In this document: positions 57,101 to 64,000 of the stretch, piece after piece
Layout of the letters: each line of letters starts with the position of its first letter
Numbering within the stretch: position 1 is the stretch's first letter
DNA from: Symsagittifera roscoffensis
Lineage: Eukaryota > Xenacoelomorpha > Acoela > Convolutidae
Reading direction: 5' to 3'
NCBI RefSeq assembly: GCF_963678635.1
Contig: NC_087063.1
Location: 8,342,386 to 8,406,385 of the forward strand
Length of the DNA: 64,000 nt
Made by a program: the position numbers and the translations under genes
The notes under the pieces: generated by a model
What the model saw: only the letters and a program-made list of their open reading frames with translations
Database searches by the model: none
Told to the model about the DNA's origin: nothing

Positions 57101-60100
57101 ATTGTGTTAGGATGGTTAAAATGGGAACTAAGCAAGCTTGAGGTGCTATCAAATCGGAAATTTTCAATATCATACCTTTCGATAATTTTGTTCAGCATTG
57201 GTAGACAGTAGTGTGTCCAACTGTAACTGAATTGAAAACTGTAACTGAAACTGTTACTGCACAACTGAAATGGTTTTGATCAACTGAAACTGAAACAGCC
57301 GGATGTTTTGAACTGTAACTGAAACTGTAACTGAAACCAACTCCGGTCCTTGTTTCAGTTAGAGTTTCAGTTACAGTTACAGTTGCAGTTTCAGTTGCAG
57401 ATAGCTTAGTATAAATACTTGACGCAATTCATACGTTTCCAGATCGAGATGGCAGCAACAACAACTGGTCGCAAGCGTAGCAACCCGGTGCATCAATACT
57501 TTGTTATAGATGAGAGCAAGACAGCGTACAGATGTACGGACGACGACTGCGAGTTCACAAGTCTGGTGAAGCATGGTCCTACCAACCTCAAACTGCACCT
57601 CAAAAAGAAGCACCCTGAATGGCAAAAGCAACTCGAAGTCAAAGAAACAGCAGAAAAGAAGGCGAAAACAGACTCTCAATCACGGAAAGTCACAACCATG
57701 GAGAGCTTCGTCAACATTGCAGGGAGCAGCTCAAGATCAGCAACTACTCCGCTCCCAGCAAACGACTACCGCCAGCGACGTCTGAATGAATTGCTAGCGA
57801 CTTATGTTGCTGCATGCCCAAGAGCAAGTGCGAATATGATTGCTGACAAGAAATACGGATTTGATGCTATCATCAAGTATGTCAGTGGAGGAAAGTTTTC
57901 TGTGCCGTCAACTGGTCAAGACTGTCAACTTCCCACGTTTGTCTGCAGCAATGGCGAAAGACTTGGAACGCCGCTTCGCCTACCTAGACGAAGAAGACTA
58001 CTTCAAGCTCGCAACACTGTTGGATCCCAGTTTGTCAGTTTTGTTCGTTGGTCCACCGTTCTCTGGTGAAGTCTCGAGGTTGAAAGAAGTCTTCGCCAAG
58101 AGTTTCCTTGAGTGGAAACGAAATTGTACCGTGTGTATCGAAACAGAAGTGATCAGAGAAGTTGAAGTAACAGAAGCACAAGTACCAAGTCAAGATGACA
58201 CAAGACACTCCGAGATGCTATGGTCTGATTTCTACGAAGACAGATCTGACGAAGAAGAAAACTTTCCGAGTTTGTTCACTCCACCTCCATCTGCATCGCA
58301 ACCCGAAGAAATAGCCGTTAAGCTTTCGGCCCAGTTTGAGAGCTATTGCGCGAATATCTCTACTTACGAACACATGAAACCGGGATTTGACATTGATCTC
58401 AAACATCACTCGGAATACCTTCACAAGTTTTGGCGCGACAGACTATCTACTGTTCCTGAGTTGTCTCAGTTTGCGCTTGCGAACCTGTGTTTCAGCGGCG
58501 CTGGAGTCGGAGTTGAAAGACTTTTTTCGGGAGCAGCCATCCAAGCGGAAGGAAGACTTAGAGTGCTGTCGAACACTGGGCTCCGTGAAAGAACAATGAT
58601 TGCGAGTAACCGTGACTTGATTGAATGACTTGACTTTTGATTGAACTCGTTAAGTTTTTGTTTCTTTGTAAGTTTTGTTTTCAAATTCAACATGTTGTTT
58701 GATTCAATTTTTCCAACTGAAACTGAAAGAAAAAAACTGTAAAAACTGTAACTGTAACTGAAATGGAAAGACCCGGAAAATCAGAACTGTAACTTTAACT
58801 GAAACTGAAAAACAGACGAAAAGAATTCAGTTGGACACACTAGTAGACAGAACATTGTTCCTTTTTGTTGTTCGCTAATTAAAAATTAGTTTTTTCTAGC
58901 GTTTAGTTAATTTAAATCTGTTTTCGGGCTACATCTTTCTAAAAATAGTTCACTTTCGCATGTTTTTCTTTAATATTTGGTTATTTTTTTGTTTGATTTT
59001 TTGGTAAACCGTTTTTTCAGTCGACTTGTTGGTCTTTTCTGATCCGAATTTTTTTGGAAATGAAAATCGGCGTTTTTGATTTTATAGCTGTTCAAAATCA
59101 GTTGATTTTTCGTAAACAGTGTCTTGTTATTGTTTTTTTGTTTGATTTGTTTTTGATCTATTTTTTGTTGAGCTTACTGTCTTAGAATTGGAATTGATTT
59201 TCGAAAGTTTTTTTGCGAAATTTCACATTGTCAGTAGTGTTGTGTTTTTCTAGAATCTTTTTTATTTTTTCAGATTACCTTTTTCGTGCTTCAAATCAGG
59301 TTTGTCTAGGCTTCTGAAAAATTGAATAATGTTCGGTATTTGTGTCTTACTAATTTATAAAGTAAATCAGAGTTAGTGGTTTTTGGTTCTTTCATCAATG
59401 CAGTTTGCCCATGGTTCCATCGCGTTTCTTTGGAATACTTCGATGCAGAGCAGGAAGGTGTAAAAAGTATGTTGGAGTCAGGCTGATTTTTTTTGCTTAT
59501 GTAATTTCAAAAAAGGTTCTTGCAACAATTTTTTTATTTTATTTTTTGATAATTTTTTGACTTATGATTTTTGCATCGTAAGTTGTGGAAAGCTCTATTT
59601 CGCCTCTGTGTAATCAATTTTCCATCAAATTTCTGGCTAATAAATTGTTTGGAAGCAATTAAATTGCGAATCTTGTTCACATGTTTTCGTTCCTGATAAA
59701 AATATTTGTTAATAGAAAGTGTTTGAATTTTATCAAATTTTGAATTTTGTGCCATTTTTGAAATTTCCGTAATTTCGTTTTCGCTGGAATTTAGTTTTCG
59801 GGGTTTGGCGTTATTTTTTTCATCTTCAATTCAATTTCAGTTGTAAAATGGAAGCAATTTTACCCTCCAATTACAACATCGAAAAAGTGTGAAATACTTT
59901 TGATTCGAAAGTGGTCTAAATTTTTAGGTTTTCTAGCGGAATAAAAAATACCTATTGATCAAGTTTTCTCAAATTGGGTTAGTTGAGACTTTCTATTCAT
60001 TGGCACTTTTCCAGCTGTCTTTTGGCTGTATTTCGGTGTTTGTATGCTGTAAATTTTTAATCTATTTGGATATTCTGGCGTTTTTTGTGTAAAATTTTGC

Positions 60101-62006
60101 AAGTGGGGCGGTCTATGTCTCGCAACAGTCGTTGAAATTTTCTGTGGACAACTAAAGCTTTCATCGAAATGTTTAAATTAAAATCGAAGCTTTTTAAGAG
60201 TAATGAACGTAATTCTTGCTGATTTTTTTTTCACGGTGGAGTCTTAAAATATTGATGCACTTAGGCATAATGCAGTTTTTGAGTTCAATTGAAATTCATC
60301 TGCTGAAAGTGACTTAAATAGCTTTCTCCAAATACGAACGTGGAAATGGTGCAAAAAAGGTGAACGATATCTAGTTTTAAGATATATTTAAGAATTCCCA
60401 GCGAAATATAAACTTTACCCATTGATCCAGTTTTCTCAAGTTGGGTTCATGTTATCAAAAAAGCGCCAATCATAAATTACTCTAGAAATTCAAAGAGCTT
60501 AAAGGGTATCTGTTTTTTTTCTAGGAAATTCGAAAGTTTTTTCAAGAGTCAGTGTTTTTTATGTTGACTTGCGTTCATTGCGCTTTTCCAATCTTCGATT
60601 GGCTATGTTTGGTTTATCGGCAGCCAAGTTCTTTTTCATTTATTTAAATGGACTTCACTGCTGTTGGAGTGTGTATGTGTTAATATACGCGTACAAGAGT
60701 TGGGTTTGTGTTTTAGAGTGTTCGAAACGGAGCAGGAGTAGTCGCAACAAGAACCTCATGATGGCTGTGCAAGTGGGCAATCGGGAGATCAACTTCATGA
60801 GGAGTTACGACGACGTGGTCGGCAACCTCACAGACACGCATATGACTGGTTAGGACAAACCCCAAATAGCTTTACAATAGTGTGGAAGTGTCCGAACTCA
60901 TAGTTCAGAATAGAAGTTTGCTCAATCGCATAGCGTATGGTTTCTGATGATTTTTGAAAATCTTATTTGAGACGTTTGACTCGATGTTACGTTAATAATT
61001 CCTGGAAATTGAAAGAGACCACTCCTGCCGGCGAAAAAAGGTGATTGAATAAAAAAACTGGGGAACTCGTTCAGCTCTTTGCGGAGCTGTTAAAGTTAAT
61101 ATTTGAATAATTTTATTTTGGATATTTACGGACTGGGTAATGTTGCCTCACCGGCAGGAATTGAGGACGGATCATCGTGGGGCTCGAACCAGGTACCATT
61201 CGGTTGGGAAGCTAAAAGTTGTTCAACCTTTCCGGCGGTAGCTTCACTTTCAATTAATAAAGTGTGAATGTATGTTTGTTTCAGACCTGAAGATGGAGTG
61301 GAGTGCGTGTGGGAGTCTGTTGGCGGTGGGGGGATGGTGCTGCACAGACAAGAGCCCCAAGATCAAGTTCTACTCTCTCAACGGAATCGTCCGATTCACA
61401 CTCAACGTACCCTCCAAGGTAACACACACAACACACCCATATATAGAGAGTATCCAATTTATCAGAAATTTCAACTTTGAGAATTTGTGGCGGTAAGTAA
61501 AGAGCTGTACCAAAGATTGTTTTGTCGAAGTTGTTGTTGTTGCAGCCCTTCTTTTCTTTTCTAGTCCCCCTTTGACTTTTTTCCGCAGTAATATTTGAAA
61601 GATTTTTAAAAAATCATACTAAACATTGTCAATGCAAACAAAAGAACAAATTTGAAGAGCTTTTTTCTTGAAAATTGCGGTATAAACAGATATAAGACAA
61701 CTTTGTTTTGTAATGGGCGGGGGGAACGGGAAAAGGGCCGGTTGTACATATCATAGCAATTCTTCGTTTCAGCGTCTCATCTCAGCACTGACGTGGGCCC
61801 ACAATGACAAGCGTCTGTTCATAGCAGCTGGCGCAGGTGTGTTTGTAGCACTGGTGGAGAAACACCTGTCCTCGTTGCAACAGCTGGCCAGAAATGCTAT
61901 TGTGGAGTCCCTCCATCCGAGCAGTGAAGGAGACGTGTTGGACTCCATGGGTCTGTCACAACATCTGAACAAATTCGTGTCACATGCGCTACAGCCAACT
62001 ATAACT
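45000..62006 (+). CDS. TULP4: TULP4 orthologue, N-terminal WD40 part (9 coding exons, 3' incomplete)
   Basis: Exons 45000-45109, 45175-45316, 45391-45519, 52172-52342, 56100-56535, 59404-59457, 60717-60848, 61285-61418 and 61773-62006 join in one frame to give 514 codons. Blocks match tubby-like protein 4 in order: start M-Y-A, LSWKG, SEKEK, VVGVTF, NFNLRGHN, VRWNEP, LATCDA-type MATCDANG, FVWI, RWSIELVNDR, AYKDGFVLVGSV, VLFGTNSGQ, then KFYSLNG. The family combines N-terminal WD40 repeats, a SOCS box and a C-terminal tubby domain, and is thought to act as a substrate adaptor for a cullin-type ubiquitin ligase. Only the WD40 portion is here; the SOCS and tubby exons must lie past 64000 if the gene is intact. 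A Thr/Ser/Ala-rich insertion of about 90 residues in exon 5 is unusual. Introns are loaded with repeats, including a hAT element in intron 5. Confidence 0.93.
45175..45316 (+). CDS. TULP4: TULP4 exon 2
   Basis: Acceptor TTTTATAG and donor GCAGAG/GTACAA. Encodes GWLAVGTRKCVVGVTF and FNLRGHNAE, a WD-type blade closely matching the family. Confidence 0.92.
45391..45519 (+). CDS. TULP4: TULP4 exon 3
   Basis: Phase 0-0, acceptor TTTTGTAG and donor CATCAG/GTTAGC. Encodes VVLVRWNEPFQKMATCDANG and RWSIELVNDR, near-identical in kind to the vertebrate protein. Confidence 0.93.
46205..46520 (+). repeat. Dispersed repeat family C, partial copy
   Basis: Contains CCACGCAAAATCAGGTACCA, TTCAGTCGTGATTTGAATGA and a TTTTTAGTCTAAATTCGAGC part, matching 30095-30330 in order. 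It lies in TULP4 intron 3. Confidence 0.55.
47235..49018 (+). repeat. 466-bp tandem array, nearly four units
   Basis: Units start ACTGATCCAGTTTTCTCAAG at 47235, 47701, 48167 and 48632, so spacings are 466, 466 and 465 bp. They are about 98% alike by eye. The last unit breaks off near 49018, and part of a further, diverged unit (TCTCAGCCCTGTAGTTGTGG) lies at 49164-49260. Related single segments occur near 54636, 59955 and 60417 in other TULP4 introns. Confidence 0.95.
49261..52171. other. Rest of TULP4 intron 3, no gene
   Basis: AT-rich intron with diverged relatives of the array unit (CTTGCCTC, TGGGGTGCT motifs recurring near 49275, 49560 and 49700) and a diverged hairpin-repeat copy at 51301. 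Open frames at 50058 and 50218 are not supported. Confidence 0.5.
52172..52342 (+). CDS. TULP4: TULP4 exon 4
   Basis: Phase 0-0, acceptor CTGCTTAG. The donor AAAACA/GTCAGT is chosen because the next exon supplies V-L-F-G-T directly after D-D-K-T. Encodes DGFVLVGSVQGQRYWSSQLN. Confidence 0.92.
54423..54437 (+). repeat. Intronic hairpin repeat, copy with CCAACT/AGTTGG stem
   Basis: CCAACT-GTC-AGTTGG followed by CTATGTTT and preceded by TTGCGTCATTACTCTTTT. Same layout as 60588-60602, with a differently sequenced but still paired stem. Looser copies occur at 51301, 55595 and 60011. Confidence 0.6.
54830..54898 (+). repeat. tRNA-like segment, probably SINE-type
   Basis: A D-arm-like GGCG...CGCC stem, an anticodon-arm-like TTGCC-TATATA-GGCAA and a good B box, GGTTCGAATCC, occur in the correct order and spacing. 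The acceptor and T stems do not pair, so it is not a working tRNA. Confidence 0.4.
55172..55240 (+). repeat. tRNA-like segment, probably SINE-type
   Basis: TGGTGCAGTGGTAACACC resembles a D arm and A box. TGAGA-TGACAAA-TCTCA makes a 5-bp, 7-base-loop anticodon arm but lacks U33. GGTTCGATTTT is a weak B box. Not a functional tRNA. Confidence 0.35.
56100..56535 (+). CDS. TULP4: TULP4 exon 5 with Thr/Ser/Ala-rich insertion
   Basis: Acceptor GGGTTTTAG and donor AGTG/GTATGT. The first 55 or so codons follow the family (VLFGTNSGQIVAMDIHG). From about 56270 to 56530 it encodes a low-complexity run dominated by Thr, Ala, Ser, Gly and Pro with no charged residues. In vertebrate TULP4 the corresponding place is an acidic, Ser/Asp-rich linker, so the linker composition has been replaced here. 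Confidence 0.88.
57209..58842 (+). mobile_element. hAT transposon, internally deleted, in TULP4 intron 5
   Basis: Perfect 15-bp TIRs TAGTGTGTCCAACTG / CAGTTGGACACACTA are flanked by perfect 8-bp target duplications GTAGACAG (57201-57208 and 58843-58850). Subterminal regions on both sides are filled with AACTGAAACTG/AACTGTAACTG repeats. At 1634 bp it is shorter than a full hAT, and its transposase is deleted and frameshifted. Intact ends mean it could still be mobilised by a related transposase elsewhere in the genome. Confidence 0.95.
57449..58628 (+). pseudogene. hAT transposase, deleted and frameshifted
   Basis: The first frame (ATG 57449 to stop 58069) begins with a BED zinc finger: Cys29, Cys34, His50, His55, with YRCTDDDCEF and LHLKKKHPEW. 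It continues to about 57915. A second frame, read from about 57930 to TGA 58626-58628, supplies the C-terminal half: MAKDLERRFAYLDEEDYFKL, LATLLDPS and the dimerisation region with FSGAGVGVERLFSG and a final N-R-D-L-I-E. The central catalytic RNase H-like part between these blocks is absent, which explains the small size. Typical hAT transposases have about 600-700 residues. Codon use and GC content are clearly higher than in the surrounding intron. Confidence 0.9.
59404..59457 (+). CDS. TULP4: TULP4 exon 6 (54-bp small exon)
   Basis: Acceptor ATCAATGCAG, donor GGAAG/GTGTAA, phase 1-1, with an open frame CPWFHRVSLEYFDAEQE. Chosen because it bridges exons 5 and 7 in phase. Sequence similarity to the family is weak, so it could be lineage-specific or skipped. 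Confidence 0.6.
60588..60602 (+). repeat. Intronic hairpin repeat, copy with CCAATC/GATTGG stem
   Basis: CCAATC-TTC-GATTGG followed by CTATGTTT and preceded by TTGCGTTCATTGCGCTTTT. Compared with the 54423 copy, paired stem positions change together. Confidence 0.6.
60717..60848 (+). CDS. TULP4: TULP4 exon 7
   Basis: Acceptor GTTTTAG, donor GACTG/GTTAGG, phase 1-1. Encodes a basic start, then LMMAVQVGNREINFMRSYDD, matching the family blade with V-S-F-x-S-G-D-I-x-L-M-x-x-Y-D-D. Confidence 0.85.
61172..61247 (-). repeat. tRNA-like segment, minus strand
   Basis: On the minus strand GGTTCGAGCCC (61180-61190) is a near-perfect B box. The remaining arms are not convincing. Confidence 0.25.
61285..61418 (+). 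CDS. TULP4: TULP4 exon 8
   Basis: Acceptor TTGTTTCAG, donor TCCAAG/GTAACA. Encodes WSACGSLLAVGG and IKFYSLNGIVRFTLNVP, aligning with the W-x-x-x-G-D-L-L-A-V-A-G and V-K-F-Y blocks of TULP4. Confidence 0.9.
61773..62006 (+). CDS. TULP4: TULP4 exon 9 (last in window)
   Basis: Acceptor TTCGTTTCAG, donor ATAACT/GTAAGT, phase 0-0. Encodes RLISALTWAHNDKRLFIAAG, HLSSLQQLARNAI and a HALQPTIT end, which directly precedes the SOCS-box region in the family. A composite MITE begins 28 bp after the donor. Confidence 0.92.
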
Positions 62007-62033
62007 GTAAGTATAACGATTAATGCTATAAAA

Positions 62034-62942
62034 CAGGGGCGGATTTAGGGGGGGGGGGTGAATAAAACAGGGGCGGATTCAGGGATTTGACACCCTGCCG
62101 ACCCAAAGGGTCCCCCCTTTGATACTTTTTCCGAAATCCATTTTTGGCCGACCGACCCTAAAATTTTTCTAAAGGCGCCTTCGGCGCCAATATATGCTAT
62201 TTTTGAGGGGGAGCGCATTTTTTTATTGATCGAATCACTTTTGAAAGGTCATATAAATCATGTTTATAACAAAAGCTAAAAAAAAGAAAAGAAGCTGAAT
62301 TATATCCAACTTCTCGCTGCCTTGAAATTGACAGTTTTGATTGAAAAAAATGCCTATGCACACGTCAACCAGACCTGAAACATAGGAGCGTAGCCAACAA
62401 ACAAATTAAAATTGTCAATGAACTCAGTAGCGGATTTAAGGGAGGGCGGAGAGCAAATCTTCCTCCCCCGGGAATTCGATTACCTGACCACCCAGAGGTC
62501 CAGGGGCGGATTTAGGGGGGGGGGGGGTGCGGACGCCTTCCCCCTCAGGGATTCGACCCCCTGCCGACCCAAAGGGTCCCCCCTTTGATACTTTTTCAGA
62601 AATCCATTTTTGGCCGACCGACCCTAAAATTTTTCTAAAGGCGCCTTGGGCGCCAATATATACTAACTTTGAGGGGGAGCCTGCGCCAAAAAAAAAACGC
62701 GATTTTTTTGTCAAAATTTTTCAAAAAGTGCCCAAAAACGGCTTTTTTGACTGTTTTTTCAAAAATTTGCCTGCGGCGCACAAAATTTAGCCAAAATAGG
62801 GGCAAAACAGTGCTTTGGGAGAGCGCGAAAAATAAAAATCAATTTGGTCGACCTAAAAAAAAAAAAGGTCGTCAAAATTTTGGAAAATTTTCTGAAAATC
62901 CGCCCCCCCCCCTCTCGAGAAAATCCTAGAGATCCGCCCCTG
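62034..62942. mobile_element. MITE copy 4, composite
   Basis: Outer ends CAGGGGCGGATTTAGGGG and GATCCGCCCCTG are flanked by perfect 8-bp repeats CTATAAAA (62026-62033 and 62943-62950). Additional internal left ends occur at 62069 and 62502, and a mutated one near 62430. The stretch 62218-62430 is not MITE-like. The right-hand 440 bp (62502-62942) is a complete copy. This suggests recombination or nested insertion between family members, starting just after TULP4 exon 9. Confidence 0.85.
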
Positions 62943-63486
62943 CTATAAAACATCCATGTTCTTTTTGCCTATAACCCTGAAATATGTATTTTTTTAAAAT
63001 AAGGCTGTTTAGAAGCAGTGAATTTTTCATTCAGAGGCGTCACGTTGACTTACAATTGTCTTTTCACTACCTCCTGAGCTTGTTTGTACTTCACAACCCA
63101 CCAAACATTAATTTGGAAACTAATTTATTAAGAGTAATGAACGTAGTTGTCATACCTCAATGTATGATCGTGATTATAATGAATCCGAACGGATTGATAA
63201 ACGTAGTCTTTATGTGAGTTTGATAAAAACAGCTGTTGTTCAGAAACATAAATTATCGACTGAGACTTGCTCATGGACTTAAGTCGGCATGGAGCCGTAT
63301 CAAGGTCAACTGACCAAACAATATATATAAATCTGTTAATCAAATTAATAAATAACAACGATGATAAGTTTATCGATCCGTACCGGATGACACTCCCTCT
63401 TCTCAGGAAATTTGAAAGTTTCAATTTAGCGTTTTATAGTCCCTTGAGGACTGTTTGTGCATTTTCTCCCTCTTGCCTATTGTTCG

Positions 63487-63999
63487 CTATTTCATCGTTT
63501 CTTCCACTTCTTGGTTGTTGTGATCATCTTCTAGTTTTTCGCGTTCCTCTTGTGTGGCATCATTGTTTTTGGTGTTGTCCGCTTCATTGCTGCTTTTCCT
63601 ATTTTCAATATATAAAATGTCCATTTTGTTCGGGCTTTCATCTGACGAAATGAGGTGGATAACTTTGTCCCTTTGTTTCGCCTTGTTTTTCGGGCTGATC
63701 GCCTCCAGAAAATTCATGCACGCCTAATACTCGAGTGTTTTGTCCGTGAAGCCCATTTCCTGAATGAGCGATTTGAAGCTTGGTTTCGTCGGTGAGTATA
63801 TCTGATCTGGAGAAAATCAATGTTGAATTTTACCGTCTTTTTGTGTGTGGTTGATTCTTCGATGGTATTTATTGGGATGGGGTCCCCAAAGTTTTTGCCA
63901 AGGTTGAGTGACATTGGCGAGTGGAGCGTCTCGATGGTGCCATGTTCGCTGAAGTTGAGGTTGCTGCTGGCGGTGTTTAAACCTTTTGGGCGATGGTTC
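63487..63999 (-). pseudogene. Broken minus-strand coding-like stretch, 5' end outside window
   Basis: From the right edge, the minus strand reads openly (LNTASSNLNFSEHGTIETLH, then MSLNLGKNFGDPIPINTIEE) to about 63830. The coding-like signal then shifts frame: SPTKPSFKSLIQEMGFTDKT and LEY, TAG at 63725-63723. After it comes MNFLEAISPKNKAKQRDKVI and an acidic, Lys/Glu-rich end to a stop at 63487. The frame change could be removed by a 32-bp GT-AG excision, but that is too short for a normal intron, so a frameshift is likelier. Family unknown. It opposes TULP4 and would lie inside its next intron. Confidence 0.4.
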
Positions 64000-64000
64000 G

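Larger units (their letters stand above)
58851..60716. other. Intronic DNA of TULP4 apart from exon 6
   Basis: AT-rich, T-rich intron sequence. It contains relatives of the 466-bp unit near 59955 and 60417 and a hairpin-repeat copy near 60011. No further exon found. Confidence 0.5.

Noticed and set aside
63267-63653. 128-codon plus-strand open frame as a further TULP4 exon
   Set aside because: No similarity to the SOCS or tubby regions; it is antisense to the minus-strand coding-like stretch.

Overview
The window is AT-rich animal nuclear DNA. It has long introns with GT-AG borders, many transposon remnants, microsatellites and one 200-N assembly gap (15385-15584). The best-preserved gene is a TULP4 orthologue (a tubby-superfamily gene found in animals), and the intron/exon style is metazoan. 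The repeat load and AT content suggest an invertebrate, but I cannot name the species. Most long open frames here are chance ORFs in AT-rich DNA. The real coding sequence is in short exons, identified by homology, splice signals and matching intron phase.

Left part (about 3.1-13.6 kb, + strand): a probable single-pass membrane glycoprotein gene. A signal-peptide exon is followed by three symmetric phase 1-1 exons that each look like one fibronectin-III-like extracellular module. A transmembrane exon follows, then two short cytoplasmic-tail exons. The transmembrane exon ends in a stop codon, so its link to the tail exons is unresolved. A second, related pair of tail exons lies at 25551-25610 and 26831-26966. 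The last of these is interrupted by a MITE that supplies its stop codon.

Middle (13.6-45 kb): essentially gene-free and built from mobile elements. It contains a CAGGGGCGGAT-ended MITE family with 8-bp target duplications (hAT-like), a TA-flanked mariner-like element, a 9-bp-duplication Mutator-like element, a large family with short hairpins near both ends, a third dispersed repeat family, a minisatellite next to a split U2 snRNA-like pseudogene, and at least two decayed Penelope-like reverse transcriptases on the minus strand (38.8-41.7 kb).

Right part (45.0-62.0 kb, + strand): nine coding exons, 514 codons, of the TULP4 orthologue. They cover the N-terminal WD40 region, including an inserted Thr/Ser/Ala-rich stretch. 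The SOCS-box and tubby-domain exons would lie beyond the window. Its introns hold a 466-bp tandem array, an internally deleted hAT transposon with perfect 15-bp TIRs and 8-bp target duplication, a dispersed hairpin repeat whose stem appears to covary, and a composite MITE. At the right edge, a broken minus-strand coding-like stretch (63487-63999) runs out of the window.

I found no operon-like or defence-like system. The most notable material is the set of non-autonomous element families and the MITE that terminates a coding exon.
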